In this document: one piece after another, positions 1 through 9,356 of the stretch
Layout: every line of letters starts with the position of its first letter
Numbering within the stretch: position 1 is the first letter of the stretch
Assembly (NCBI RefSeq): GCF_014084125.1
Contig: NZ_CP048405.1
Span: forward strand, 5,518,001 to 5,582,000
DNA: 64,000 bases
Origin: Streptacidiphilus sp. PB12-B1b
GTDB lineage: Bacteria; Actinomycetota; Actinomycetes; Streptomycetales; Streptomycetaceae
Direction of reading: 5' to 3'
Position numbers and translations under genes: made by a program
The notes under the pieces: model-generated
The model's input: only the letters and a program-made list of their open reading frames with translations
Database searches by the model: none
Told to the model about the DNA's origin: nothing

Positions 1-585
1 GGTGAACCACTCGTAGTCGGTGTGCCCGTTCGGCGGCTCCTCCAGATCCTGCGCCGGCGCCGGGTAGTGCAGTAGGCGCAGCAGCGAGATACCGCGCCGG
101 GATCGGCGCTCCAGATAGTCGGGCTCCAGCCCGCAGACCCTGGCGAGCATCTGCGAGACCGCCCGCGCACACGCGGAGACGGCCTGGTAGTAGGCCTCCA
201 CGGCGTCCCGGAAGCCGGTAAGCTCGGGCCACAGGTTCGGCCCCAGGAGAATGGACTCGACCGGGCCGCCGTCGCTCTCCGCGCCGATGTCCAGGGACGC
301 GTAGTCACGGACGACACGGCGCGTGCCCGTGCCCGCCGGGCCTGGATCTGCCGGGATGAACCCCTTGTTGCCGAGGGAGAGCGCCATGGCGCAGCGCTGC
401 TTGCGCTCCAGCTCCTGATCGTTGAAGGCCCGTGAGGCCGCGACGCACTCCTCGATGACCGCAGCCGGAATCCCGTGGTTCACCAGGCTGAAGCATCCGA
501 CTTCCAGTAGCGCGGACTCCCAGGCCCGCACCACGTCGTCGGACGGGACAGCAGCTTCGCTCAGGTCCAGAACCGGTATACCCAT
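1..585 (-). CDS. 2-oxoglutarate/Fe(II) oxygenase, isopenicillin N synthase-like (partial)
   Basis: The gene enters from the left edge, so only the N-terminal 195 residues are visible. The start ATG at 585 has a very good ribosome site (GGAGGTGGG at 592-600). Residues 1-100 match the N-terminal dioxygenase domain of the isopenicillin N synthase group, including the FSLVNHGIP segment at 32-40. H188 and D190 (GHTDYEW) form the H-x-D half of the iron-binding triad; the distal His and the 2-oxoglutarate Arg would lie outside the window. The family performs hydroxylation, desaturation or ring closure. It is transcribed away from the glycosyltransferase at 752 across a 166-base promoter gap, so a tailoring role in the same pathway is plausible but inferred. 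Confidence 0.85.
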   Translation of the reverse strand, partial: MGIPVLDLSEAAVPSDDVVRAWESALLEVGCFSLVNHGIPAAVIEECVAASRAFNDQELERKQRCAMALSLGNKGFIPADPGPAGTGTRRVVRDYASLDIGAESDGGPVESILLGPNLWPELTGFRDAVEAYYQAVSACARAVSQMLARVCGLEPDYLERRSRRGISLLRLLHYPAPAQDLEEPPNGHTDYEWFT

Positions 586-751
586 ATGAGTCCCACCTCC
601 GACGCACCAAGATGCCACGAACGGGGAGCGTGCGAGATTCGGCGTCAACCAGTTCGTGTATGACCAGGGAAAATTCCCGGGTTGCACACCCGGAACCGCG
701 CGCACCCGGCAGCGGTTGCCTGCCGCCTCCCTCGCGGGCAATACTGCGCGA

Positions 752-1975
752 ATGCGGATCCTCTTCACCTGTGTGTCCGGGTACTCTCATTTCTACAATA
801 TTGCCCCGCTCGCGTTCGCGGCCCGGAGCAGCGGTCACGAGGTCGCATTCAGCTCGGCCCAGGAGATGTCCCCCGGCGTCGAGGCGGCCGGCTTCCCGTT
901 GCTGCCCGCAGGCCCGGGACGCCTTCGGATGCGTACTGAGGTGCTGCGTTCCTACGGCCACGAGATCTCGGCGGACATCCGTGACTGGCGTTCCGGGGCC
1001 CGAATGTTCGGACAGATCGCACCCCGCCTGCGCTGGGAGCAGCTCTCACGGGTGGTCGCGGATTTCTCCCCCGACATCCTGGTCACCGAGGCCCTCGAAT
1101 TCGCGGGACCGCTGGTGGCGCGACTGCACGGCGTTCCGCATTATTTCCTGAGCATCGGCCCCTTTTACGCCGATTCACTGGAAACCGTCTGGGACCGTGC
1201 GGAACCGCTCTACCGAGAGCATTTCGGACACGGGGTCGGCATTTCCGACGTCGTCGAACCGTATATCGACGTCTGCCCGCCGGCACTGCAGACCGGGGCC
1301 GGCCGGGCCGTGGTGGATTCCCTGGCCATCGGGATCCGCGCCTACCACGGGCACGGCGGTCCTTCCCGGAACGTCGGCGGCGCGACCACGGAGTCCAGGC
1401 AGCCGCGGGTGCTCATCACCTTCGGTACCGTCGCCAACGGCGCGATCTCCTCGTTGGACGACTCGGCGGCCGAGTTGGGCAGGCTCGGCATGGAGGTGAC
1501 GATGACCCTCGGCCCGCATGGCTGGTTCGACTGGTCGAATCCCTCGGCACAGGCGCCGGGCCCACAGACGCCGGGCCGGTCCCTGGGCCGCAACGTCCAC
1601 GTGGTCGGGTACGTGCCGCTGGACGAGGAGTTGCGGAGGACATCGGTGATGATCCATCACGGGGGAAGCAACACCACCCGCGCCGCGATCGAGGCCGCCG
1701 TGCCCACGCTGGTGATCCCCCAGGGCGCGGAGCAGTACCGGAACGCCTGTTGGGTGGAGCAGCACGGCCTGGGCCGGATGCTCATGCCGGCCGACGCCAC
1801 CCGGGAGGCCGTCGTCGGCGCCGTGGCGTCCCTGCTCACGGACGCGGAGACGCGGAACCGCCTCTCCGCGGCGCGTGCGGCGTGGTCGGCCGCGCCGGAC
1901 CCGGCGGGAACGCTGGCTGAGATGGAGCGGCGCCTGACCGGTCGGACGAGCCCGGGGGCGCACCCCGGGCGATGA
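752..1975 (+). CDS. Glycosyltransferase, MGT / EryCIII-like (GT-B fold)
   Basis: A 407-residue GT1-type glycosyltransferase that moves an NDP-activated sugar to a small-molecule acceptor in the cytoplasm. The N terminus (RILFTCVSGYSHFYNIAPLA) is the acceptor-side Rossmann half. The C-terminal donor-binding signature is HHGGSNTTRAAIEAAVPTLV, with H302-H303. An in-frame upstream ATG at 656 exists, but the family start pattern M-R-I-L-F favours 752; no strong ribosome site is visible at either. The length is normal for macrolide or aromatic polyketide glycosyltransferases. It converges on the epimerase at 2010, the two stop codons being only 34 bases apart. The sugar and the acceptor cannot be deduced. 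Confidence 0.88.
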   Translation: MRILFTCVSGYSHFYNIAPLAFAARSSGHEVAFSSAQEMSPGVEAAGFPLLPAGPGRLRMRTEVLRSYGHEISADIRDWRSGARMFGQIAPRLRWEQLSRVVADFSPDILVTEALEFAGPLVARLHGVPHYFLSIGPFYADSLETVWDRAEPLYREHFGHGVGISDVVEPYIDVCPPALQTGAGRAVVDSLAIGIRAYHGHGGPSRNVGGATTESRQPRVLITFGTVANGAISSLDDSAAELGRLGMEVTMTLGPHGWFDWSNPSAQAPGPQTPGRSLGRNVHVVGYVPLDEELRRTSVMIHHGGSNTTRAAIEAAVPTLVIPQGAEQYRNACWVEQHGLGRMLMPADATREAVVGAVASLLTDAETRNRLSAARAAWSAAPDPAGTLAEMERRLTGRTSPGAHPGR

Positions 1976-2011
1976 CCCCGGGGCGACGGCCGCGCCCGCC
2001 GGGCCCCGGTC
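1974..2011. terminator. Convergent hairpin overlapping two stop codons
   Basis: Arms GACCCCGGGGC (1974-1984) and GCCCCGGTC (2003-2011) can pair with one bulged base. The hairpin includes the last bases of both facing stop codons (glycosyltransferase ending 1975, epimerase ending 2010). No T-run follows, which is usual for high-GC actinomycetes. It is a plausible bidirectional terminator, not proven. Confidence 0.45.
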
Positions 2012-2972
2012 AGCCGGGAAGCGGCGCGGACCGCCCCGCCCGACCGCACGCCGCACACCACGCGTCGGTGACGATCCGTTCCAGGTCGGAACGCTCCGGC
2101 CGCCACCCCAGGCGGCGCAGCGCGGCGGCGTCGGCGACCGAGACCGGCACTTCGGATCGGGGTGGATCGCGGACCACGGCGACCCGGCGGCCGGAGACCC
2201 GTTCGACCGTGGCGACGATGTCGCCGACACTCGCCTGCGTCCCACCGACGTTGAGGATCCGGCACTCCCCCGGGAGGCAGGCGTCCAGGGCGAGCACATA
2301 CGCCCGCGCCAGATCGTCGACGTGCACGAAGTCCCGGACCGCGCTGCCGTCACCGTTGAGGCGTAGCTCCGGGACCACGCCGGCCGCGACGGCGAGGGCC
2401 ATGGGAACGATCCGGGTGCGGTCCGGGTCACCGACCCCGGCGACCGCCCCCGACACGTTGAACGGGCGCAGCACGACCGCCTGGAGCCCCGCCGTCACGG
2501 CCTGCTCGACCGCGCGATCCGCCGCGAGCTTGCTCTCGCCGTACGGGCTGAGCGGCTTGGTGGGAGCGGTCTCCGAGACTGCCCCCGACCCAGTGACGCC
2601 GTACACCGCCGCCGTGGACGCCTGCACCCAGCGCAGCGGGCGCGCCGTGCGCCGCGATTCGGCGAGGGCGGCGGCGAGCAGCGTCAGCGTGCCCTGGTAG
2701 TTCACGTCCCAGTACAGCTCGGGCTGTTCGAAGCTCTCGCGCACCCGCGAACTGCCCGCCAGATGCACCACGGCGTCGATGTCGCGGACAGCGCTGAGCA
2801 TGGCCGTACTGTCCCGGACGTCTCCTCGGCGCGTCTCGCACGCCGGCGAGTCGGGCAGTTCCGCCCGCCGGTCCCGGTGGGTCAGCGTGACGACCGTATG
2901 GCCTGCCTCGCTCAGGCGGCGGACGGCGGCGGTGCCGGTGAAGCCGTATCCGCCGGTGACCAGCACACGCAC
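2010..2972 (-). CDS. NAD-dependent epimerase/dehydratase (extended SDR)
   Basis: A 320-residue extended short-chain dehydrogenase. The N-terminal TGGYGFTG is the glycine-rich NAD(P) motif, and Y-G-E-S-K in mid-protein is the catalytic Tyr-x-x-x-Lys, preceded by the Ser/Thr-rich ASTAAVYG segment. These are features of UDP-glucose 4-epimerase-like and NDP-sugar dehydratase or epimerase enzymes. The start is GTG at 2972 with GGAGGCGGGGG just upstream. Next to a glycosyltransferase, it probably tailors the NDP-sugar donor, but which position it acts on is unknown; a nucleotide-sugar 4-epimerase or a 4-ketoreductase are the main options. It is divergent from the PLP decarboxylase at 3151. Confidence 0.85.
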   Translation of the reverse strand: MRVLVTGGYGFTGTAAVRRLSEAGHTVVTLTHRDRRAELPDSPACETRRGDVRDSTAMLSAVRDIDAVVHLAGSSRVRESFEQPELYWDVNYQGTLTLLAAALAESRRTARPLRWVQASTAAVYGVTGSGAVSETAPTKPLSPYGESKLAADRAVEQAVTAGLQAVVLRPFNVSGAVAGVGDPDRTRIVPMALAVAAGVVPELRLNGDGSAVRDFVHVDDLARAYVLALDACLPGECRILNVGGTQASVGDIVATVERVSGRRVAVVRDPPRSEVPVSVADAAALRRLGWRPERSDLERIVTDAWCAACGRAGRSAPLPG

Positions 2973-3150
2973 AGGCCCCCGCCTCCGGTTCCGACGCTTC
3001 CAGGTCTCGGTCGAGGGTATCCCCTCAGCTCATCCGGCGGCCGTGCGCGGGCAGTTGATTCGACGGCTGTGGACAGTTGGGGCGCGGCGGGTGATCGTTG
3101 GGATTCACGCCCGCACATGACCGGGCCAGAGTTGGGCTCAGGGGGCAGCG

Positions 3151-4389
3151 GTGCGGGAACTGACAGATCTGGCCGAGCGGTTCGGCACCCCGCTGTACGT
3201 CTACCGGCTCGACCGGGTGCATCGGGCGGTCGCCGACCTGCGGGCCGCGCTGCCCCGGGACACCCGGCTCTACTACTCCCTCAAGGCCAACCCGCACCCG
3301 GCGATCGTGGCCGAGCTGGCCGCACTCGGGCTGTCCGGGGAGCTGAGTTCGACGGGCGAGCTGGCGAGTGCCATCCGTGCGGGCCTGCCCCCGGAGCGGT
3401 GCCTGTACACCGGACCGGGGAAGACCTCCGAGGAGATGCTGGCCGCGGTCAAGGCCGGTATCCGGCTGTTCTCGGTCGAGTCCCGCACCGACCGGGACCG
3501 GCTGGCCGACGTGGCCCGGGCGTCCGGGGTCGACGTCGACTACATGGTGCGGCTGAACGGCACGGCGACCGCGGGGAGCGGTCTGCGGATGACCGGAAGG
3601 CCTTCGCAGTTCGGGATCGACGTCGATCAGACGGCCGAACTGGCGGCCGTGCTGACGGGTCGATCCCGGGCGCGGCCGGTGGGCGCCCACGTATTCGCGG
3701 CGACCAACGTGAGCGGAGTCGATGCGCTGCTCGCCGAGTTCGACCTGAGCGCCCGCACGGCGGCCCGGGCGATGGAGTCCATGGACAGCCGGCCGGAGTT
3801 CGTCGATCTCGGCGGCGGCTTCGCCGCCCCGTTCGCCCAGCCCGGGGAACGCACCGACTACTCGGCGATCAGGGCCGGGCTTGAGCGGTCCCTGGACGCG
3901 TGGCTGCCGGGATGGCGGAGCGGAGAGCCCCGGGTCGGCTTCGAGAGCGGGCGCTACCTGGTGGCGGACAGCGGATTCCTGCTGGCCACGGTCCTCGACG
4001 TCAAGCGCAGTCATGGCACCACCTACGCGGTGCTCGACGCGGGCGTCAACGTCCTCGGCGGCATGTGGGGCCTGGGCCGCCTGCCGACGCCGTCGGCGCG
4101 GCCCGAGCCGGTTCCGGGCGCCGATGGGACCGGCCGGGCGACCCTGGTCGGGCCGCTGTGCACCCCGCTGGACGTCCTCGGCAGGGCAGTCGACGTCTCC
4201 GACCTCTCCGTGGGCCTGGTGCTGTCGATCCCGAACGTCGGGGCCTACGGCCTGACCGCCAGTCTGCTCGGCTTCCTCTCCAGGCCGGTGCCGACCGAGG
4301 TCGTCCTCGACGCCCACGGAGAGATCGCGGATGTGCGCCGACTCGAACTGCGGCAGGTGGAGAGGGCTGATGAGCGCGCACACGCATGA
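3151..4389 (+). CDS. Fold-type III PLP decarboxylase (DAP/ornithine decarboxylase group)
   Basis: A 412-residue enzyme of the alanine racemase-like TIM barrel plus beta-domain family. K45 in YYSLKANPHP is the PLP Schiff-base lysine, GGGFAAPF is the phosphate-binding glycine loop, and FESGRYLVADSG and GPLCTPLDVLG match the conserved Glu-x-Gly-Arg and catalytic Cys regions. Members decarboxylate amino acids, free (LysA) or, as in BtrK of butirosin, tethered to a carrier protein. The start is GTG 3151 with AGGGGG upstream. A free carrier protein and an adenylating enzyme lie 3-4 kb downstream and this is not a primary lysine operon, so a carrier-bound aminoacyl substrate is likely (inference). 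It overlaps the next gene by 20 bases. Confidence 0.85.
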   Translation: MRELTDLAERFGTPLYVYRLDRVHRAVADLRAALPRDTRLYYSLKANPHPAIVAELAALGLSGELSSTGELASAIRAGLPPERCLYTGPGKTSEEMLAAVKAGIRLFSVESRTDRDRLADVARASGVDVDYMVRLNGTATAGSGLRMTGRPSQFGIDVDQTAELAAVLTGRSRARPVGAHVFAATNVSGVDALLAEFDLSARTAARAMESMDSRPEFVDLGGGFAAPFAQPGERTDYSAIRAGLERSLDAWLPGWRSGEPRVGFESGRYLVADSGFLLATVLDVKRSHGTTYAVLDAGVNVLGGMWGLGRLPTPSARPEPVPGADGTGRATLVGPLCTPLDVLGRAVDVSDLSVGLVLSIPNVGAYGLTASLLGFLSRPVPTEVVLDAHGEIADVRRLELRQVERADERAHA

Positions 4390-5533
4390 GCAGACCGTCG
4401 CCGAGGTGGTCGCGGTGCTCCGCCGCCACGCGCGACAGGTCGACGCCGAGGCCCGCTTCCCCGCGGAGGGGATGCAGGCGCTGCGTGACTCGGGCCTGCT
4501 CGGCCTGCTCGTACCGAGGGTGTACGGCGGGCTCGGCTGCGGGCTCGACTGCCTGGTCCGCATCGCCGCCGAACTGGCGGGCGGCTGCCTGTCCACCGCC
4601 CTGGTCTGGGCGATGCACTGCCAGCAGACCGACGTGGTCGCCCGCCACGGCAGCGAGGAGCTGCGAGCAGAGCTCCTGCCGCGGATCGCGGCGGGCAAGG
4701 AGTACCTGGCCTCGGTCACCACAGAGGCTGCGAAGGGCGGTCACCTGCTCACCGCGCTGACTCCGCTGCGCACGGACGACATGCTGCTGCGCATCGAGCG
4801 GGACGCCCCCGTGGTCACCGGCGGCACCGCCGCGGACGGCTTCCTGATCACGATGCGTGCGGGTGAGGACGCCGCTCCGCACGAGGTGTCGCTGGTCTAC
4901 GCCAGCCGCGACCAGGTGGCCGTCGACGTGGTGGGCACCTGGAATCCGCTGGGGATGCGCGGGACGCACAGCCCCGGGCTGAAGTTGTCGGGCGGCATAC
5001 CGCCGGGTCAGGTCATCGGTGCCCCTGGTGAGTTCCGGGACATCGCGCTGGAGAGCATGATCCCGCTGGCCCATCTCGGCTGGTCCGCCTGCTGGCTCGG
5101 CGCCGCCCGGGGCCTGATGCGGGAGCTCGTCGCGGCCGTCCGTGACCGCAGTTGGCCGGTGGACCTGGCCTCGGACCTCCTGCGCGAGCGGCTCGCGCGG
5201 ATCCGGGTGGACCTGGAGCTGGTCAGCGGCTACCTGTTCCAGGTGTGCACGGAGGTGCGGCAGGCTCGCGCGGACGGCAGGTCGCTCGGCGGGCCGGCCG
5301 AACAGATCCACCTCAACGTGCTGAAGGTGGCGGCTTCCGAGCTGACCTTCCGCGCCGCCGACCGGATGATGCAGCTGGCCGGCCTCTCCCGGGGGTACAC
5401 CGGGGACTCGCCCGTCCCCGTGGAGAGGGTGTTCCGCGACCTGCGCTCCGCCGCGCTCAACAACTCCAACGATCGGCTGCTCATCGCCATCGGCGCGCTG
5501 GTCCCCATGGACCGGTCGGTACGGCTGCTGTGA
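4370..5533 (+). CDS. Acyl-CoA dehydrogenase-like flavoprotein
   Basis: A 387-residue protein of the acyl-CoA dehydrogenase superfamily: an alpha-helical N-terminal domain (RRHARQVDAEARFPAEGMQA), the LRDSGLLGLLVPRVYGG segment typical of the family, a middle beta domain with TWNPLGMRGTHSPGL, and a C-terminal four-helix domain. The chosen ATG 4370 has GGAGAGG upstream and lies inside the decarboxylase gene, implying translational coupling. In specialised pathways such proteins often oxidise carrier-bound amino acids or act as N- or C-hydroxylases (the DszC-like branch). Which of these it is cannot be decided here. The coupling suggests it works directly after the decarboxylase. Confidence 0.83.
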   Translation: MSAHTHEQTVAEVVAVLRRHARQVDAEARFPAEGMQALRDSGLLGLLVPRVYGGLGCGLDCLVRIAAELAGGCLSTALVWAMHCQQTDVVARHGSEELRAELLPRIAAGKEYLASVTTEAAKGGHLLTALTPLRTDDMLLRIERDAPVVTGGTAADGFLITMRAGEDAAPHEVSLVYASRDQVAVDVVGTWNPLGMRGTHSPGLKLSGGIPPGQVIGAPGEFRDIALESMIPLAHLGWSACWLGAARGLMRELVAAVRDRSWPVDLASDLLRERLARIRVDLELVSGYLFQVCTEVRQARADGRSLGGPAEQIHLNVLKVAASELTFRAADRMMQLAGLSRGYTGDSPVPVERVFRDLRSAALNNSNDRLLIAIGALVPMDRSVRLL

Positions 5534-5552
5534 CACCCGTCCGCCGTGGCGT

Positions 5553-6920
5553 TCAGCGGCAGACGAAGACCCCTTCCTGGAAAGAGACATGGAAGGCGCC
5601 GTCGCGTCGGATGATCCCGGTGACGTGCCGGCGCACCTCGGACATCACCGCGCTCCAGGCGACCCCGGCAGGCAGGGCCGACTCGCGCCGCTCCCGGGTG
5701 GAGTGGAGGTAGCGGACGACCGCCTCGGGTTCGGTGATGAGGAGCTCCCGCTGGACATGGCGCCGTTCCACCGAGTCGAAGAACCGGCTCAGCCTGACCG
5801 CGCCGTTGTCCAGGTCGAAACGGCGCACCACCGGGACGTCTCCTCCCCCGGCCACGGCGTTCGATCCGTGCTGCGGGCGCCCCAGGAGGAGCCCGATCGA
5901 CTCGTGGAACACCTGGTCGAGTTCCTGGAGGTGGAGTGGTCCGCTGGTCCCCGCGAGGAACCGGCCTCCGGGCCGCAGGACCCGCCGCACCTCGCTCAGC
6001 CCCCGGTCGAGATCGGGGACGTTGTACAGCATCTGCATCGCCAGTGCCATGTCGAAGGAGTTGCCCGCGAAGGGCAGGCCCATCAGATCCCCCACCACGC
6101 AGTACGCCGCCGGGGTTTCCAGTGCCGCGTGGTTCACCGCTCCGATCGAGGGATCGACGCCGACCACCCGCAGACCGGGCTGCACGAGCCGGCGAAGATG
6201 CCTCCCCGTCCCACAGCCCACATCGATGACATCACGCACCCCCGCCCAGGAGGTCTGCTTCAGGTCCCAGCCGGGGGTGTCCACCCCGTCAGGGAGATAG
6301 GAGTAGATGTTCAGCCGAGAGGCGAGCCGGTCGAAGCGCGACCACAGGGCGCATGCCTCCCGCGCCGAGCGCTCCACCGAAGCCGCCGTGTCGTCGTCCC
6401 GGTCAGCCGAACGGGTGATCAGCCTCCGACGTCGTACATCGAGCAGGGCGGGAACGGGGGCCTTGTCGGGGTCCGCGTCCGAATCCTTCCGAGCGAGCAC
6501 GTGGAACAGGGCGGCCGTCTGTCGCTCCGACGGCGCATCGTCCTCGCAGTAGAGAAACAGGCGGAATGCAACGCCGTCGATCGACACCGCGAGAGTAGGC
6601 CGCAGCACGATGTCCAGGCTTCCCACACCGACCGTTCGCCGGTCGGCCTCGGCATGCGCCAGGGTATGGCCGGCCGCCCATGCGGAAAGCGCGTCGACCC
6701 ACGCCTCCAGGCCCGCGGGCCGGGGGCCGCTCCCGAATCCGCGCGAATCCGGAGAATTCCCGGAGCAGCTTCGGACGAGGTGCTGTTCGAGCAGCTCGGG
6801 CACCCTCCGCACCGCCGGAGCGCCATGAGGATGAGCATAGGCGTCCCAGGCCTCCCTGAGAACTCCCGAGCGGTCGATCCCGTCGTGGAATCGAGCGAAT
6901 TGCCCCCATGTGATCCTCAT
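5553..6920 (-). CDS. SAM-dependent methyltransferase with long N-terminal domain
   Basis: A 455-residue protein. The second half is a class I methyltransferase: VIDVGCGTGRHLRR (about residue 230) is the SAM-binding motif I, followed by VVGVDPSIGAV, FDMALAMQMLYNVPDLDRGL and VRRVLRPGGRFLAGTSG. The first ~220 residues are not recognised and may hold the substrate-binding region. The start at 6920 (MRITWG) is preferred over an in-frame ATG at 6941 because GAAGGGA lies just upstream. It is convergent with the dehydrogenase (19-base gap) and divergent from the carrier-protein operon. The methyl acceptor is unknown; O- or N-methylation of the sugar or of the carrier-bound unit are both possible. Confidence 0.8.
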   Translation of the reverse strand: MRITWGQFARFHDGIDRSGVLREAWDAYAHPHGAPAVRRVPELLEQHLVRSCSGNSPDSRGFGSGPRPAGLEAWVDALSAWAAGHTLAHAEADRRTVGVGSLDIVLRPTLAVSIDGVAFRLFLYCEDDAPSERQTAALFHVLARKDSDADPDKAPVPALLDVRRRRLITRSADRDDDTAASVERSAREACALWSRFDRLASRLNIYSYLPDGVDTPGWDLKQTSWAGVRDVIDVGCGTGRHLRRLVQPGLRVVGVDPSIGAVNHAALETPAAYCVVGDLMGLPFAGNSFDMALAMQMLYNVPDLDRGLSEVRRVLRPGGRFLAGTSGPLHLQELDQVFHESIGLLLGRPQHGSNAVAGGGDVPVVRRFDLDNGAVRLSRFFDSVERRHVQRELLITEPEAVVRYLHSTRERRESALPAGVAWSAVMSEVRRHVTGIIRRDGAFHVSFQEGVFVCR

Positions 6921-7113
6921 TGACTTCCCTTCGGAGCGCACACGATTTTCCCGGCTCGGGACGCAGGATCACCGCGCCGCCGCCTTGTCGTCAAATGGCC
7001 CGTACAAGGCCTCTCTTGACCCGCACGCGACGCGTGGGTTAGATGATTGCAGAATTCCACGAAATCCCCGCGGGCTGACCCGGCACGAGCGGAGCATCGC
7101 CATTCAGAATGAT

Positions 7114-7359
7114 GTGATCAGCGAAGATTCAATCTGCCGCGCAGTGCGGCGCGCGCTTGCCGACCGAGCGGATTCCGACGATTCCTACAATCTGGACACC
7201 AGGATCGACGATCTCGATCTGGACAGTCTGCTGATTGCCGAGGTGATCGTCGAACTGGAGGAGGAGCTGAACATCCTCCTCGATCTGCGTATGACCGAGC
7301 GGATGACGACCCTCGGTGATCTGGCCCGGGCGCTGCACCAGGTCCGGCTCGACGGATGA
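7114..7359 (+). CDS. Free-standing acyl carrier protein
   Basis: An 81-residue carrier protein. LDLDSLLIAEV contains S38, the phosphopantetheine attachment serine, followed by the helix II-III region (VELEEELNILLDLRMTERMTTLGDLARAL). The start is uncertain: GTG 7114 gives the usual length but has no close ribosome site, whereas a GGAG at 7091-7094 is well spaced for a rare ATT start at 7102 in the same frame; longer in-frame starts give unlikely N-terminal sequence. Its stop overlaps the ligase start (ATGA). It probably holds the amino acid or acyl unit processed by the decarboxylase, dehydrogenase and reductase encoded nearby. Confidence 0.87.
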   Translation: MISEDSICRAVRRALADRADSDDSYNLDTRIDDLDLDSLLIAEVIVELEEELNILLDLRMTERMTTLGDLARALHQVRLDG

Positions 7360-8638
7360 CCGGCACACCGGGCTCAGGAGGGGCCGGTTCGGGATGGGTC
7401 CGCGACGCCCTCGGATCGGTGGCCGGGGACGACATCCGTGCACAGGCTGCTCGGCTGCACGCCGGCTTGCGCGCGGCGGGACACCGCCGCACAGCCGTCG
7501 CGGCGGACAGCGGCAGGCAGTTGGTCCTCGCCCTGCTCATGGGCCAGTGGGCCGACACCGAACTGGTTCTGGCCGGACCGACCGTTCCCGCTGCGGCCCT
7601 GGAACACCTTGGCCCGCAGGGTACGGTGGTCACCGACCGGTCCAGTGGACTGCCCCGCCTCGTCCCCGCACCCGGTGCGGCGGGGCACGAGAGCGCTCGG
7701 CCGACCGTGCCGGGCCTGTGGGTCTTCTCGTCCGGCACCACGGGCGAACCGAAGCCGAGGCACTGGCCTTGGGCGGCGCTGCTGAGCGGCGGTCTGCCGA
7801 CCGCCCTGCGGGGAGCCGAGCACTGGGGCGTCGGTTACGCACCGTTCACCTACGCCGGTGTCGCCGCGACGGCTCAGGCACTGGCACGGGCGTCCCGGAT
7901 CGAGTTCCTCACCCCGAGGGCTTGGTCACGTCGGGCGGCGCCGGAGAGCAGGAAAGGCTCGACGTGGTCGCCGCGACCCCGTCCTTCTGGCGGATGACCG
8001 GAATCCTCGCCGCTCGCGGCGGCCGGCGGCCGCGTCCGGTCGGCACGGTCTCCACGGGCGGAGAACCCGTCGACGACCCGCTTCTGGACCTGATCAGGAC
8101 AGTGGTGGCCCCCGACCGTATCGTCCAGATCTTCGGCACCACGGAGATCGGATCCCTGTTGTCCGTCACCGACGGGCGGTCCGGGCTTCCGGCCGCGCTC
8201 ATGGGCCGGCGGCTGCCGGGCGGCGGCGCCTTCGAGGTCCAGGACGGTCGCCTGCTCGTCTCCCCGGCGGAGGGGCAGCCGTTCCACCGCACCGGTGACC
8301 TGGTACGGCTGTGCGCGGGCCGGGTGCAGTTGATCGGGCGCGACCAGTCAGTGATCAACGTCGGCGGCCAGAAGGTGCCACCGCACCTGGTCCGCACGGC
8401 ACTTGAGCGGCATCCGCGGGTTCTGGCGGCGCGGGTCTACGCCGTGCGCAGCCCCGTGCTGGGCCAGGTCGTGGGCGCGGATGTGGTCGCGTCCGACGAC
8501 ACCGACCCGGCGGCCCTCGCCGCCGACGTCAAGGCGTACGCGCGCGAGCGGCTGGCGCCGTACGAAGTTCCCCGCCGAGTCCGCGTCGTCCATGAGCTCC
8601 GGCTCGCTCCGTCAGGGAAGATCAACGCACATGAGTAA
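7356..8638 (+). pseudogene. AMP-dependent acyl/aminoacyl ligase, frameshifted
   Basis: An ANL-superfamily adenylating enzyme that would load the carrier protein encoded just upstream. The 5' part (7356 to about 7915) reads to a typical A3 motif, VFSSGTTGEPKPRHW. The 3' part, in another frame, carries TPSFWRMTGILAARGG, IFGTTEIGSLLSV (A5), FHRTGDLVRLCAGRVQLIGR (A7/A8) and APSGKINAHE (A10 lysine). The frame changes near 7916 at ACCCCGAGGGC; adding one G would read FLTPEGLVTSGG and join the halves cleanly. All core motifs survive, so either the gene was inactivated recently or one base is missing from the assembly. Its end overlaps the reductase by 8 bases. Confidence 0.82.
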
Positions 8639-9356
8639 CGGAACCGTCTTCGTGACCGGGGGCTCACGCGGCATAGGGCTCGCCGTATGCGAGGCCCTGA
8701 TGTCCGAGGGATACACCGTGGTGGCGGTCGCCCGGCAGGCGACGCCGGAGCTCGTGGACCTGATGGCGCGATCCTCCGGCACGCTCCGGTTCGAACGGGC
8801 CGACCTCTCAGTGGAGTTGGAGCGCACCGGTCTGGCCCTGCGCCTGCGCGCCTGCCGCGACCTGTACGGTCTGGTCAACAACGCCGGTGTCGCCACGGCC
8901 GGCCTGCACGTCGGGTTGGCGCAACAGGAATGGTCCCGCATGTGGGACTTGAACGTCCTGACACCCATGGTGCTGTGCCAGGCGGCCGCAAAGTCCATGC
9001 GGCGAGCGCGTCAGGGAAAGATAGTCAACATCTCCTCGATCAGCGCCCACAAGACCTTCCGCGGGCTTGCCGCCTACACGGCGACGAAGTCCGCCGTCGA
9101 GGGCTTCTCTCGCGTCTTCGCCGCAGAGACGGGTGCCTGGGGCATCACCGTCAACTGTGTCGCTCCCGGATTCATCGCCACGGACATGACCGCGGGAATC
9201 CCGGATCACCTCAGGGAAAGAATCATGAAACGGAACGCCCTCGACCACCGGCCGACCGCGCAGGACGTGGCCCGCACCGTCGTCTTCCTGCTGTCCGACG
9301 CAGCGGCGGCCGTAACCGCTCAGGTTGTCCGGGTGGACTCCGGGGCCACGGCATGA
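8631..9356 (+). CDS. Short-chain dehydrogenase/reductase, FabG-like
   Basis: A 241-residue classical SDR. TGGSRGIGLA is the NADP-binding motif, LVNNAGVA the NNAG motif, ISSISAHKTFRGLAAYTATK holds the catalytic Ser and Tyr-x-x-x-Lys, and NCVAPGFIATDM is the usual cofactor-loop sequence. It has the length and C-terminal pattern (VVRVDSGATA) of 3-oxoacyl-ACP reductases. It overlaps the ligase and is followed by an ATGA overlap with the next gene, so the four genes from the carrier protein onward form one transcription unit. Reduction of a carrier-bound keto or imine group is the likely role; the exact substrate is unknown. Confidence 0.88.
   Translation: MSNGTVFVTGGSRGIGLAVCEALMSEGYTVVAVARQATPELVDLMARSSGTLRFERADLSVELERTGLALRLRACRDLYGLVNNAGVATAGLHVGLAQQEWSRMWDLNVLTPMVLCQAAAKSMRRARQGKIVNISSISAHKTFRGLAAYTATKSAVEGFSRVFAAETGAWGITVNCVAPGFIATDMTAGIPDHLRERIMKRNALDHRPTAQDVARTVVFLLSDAAAAVTAQVVRVDSGATA

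Noticed and set aside
7905-7925. Programmed frameshift in the ligase gene
   Set aside because: No X-XXY-YYZ slippery heptamer or obvious stimulatory structure; a lost base explains the data more simply.
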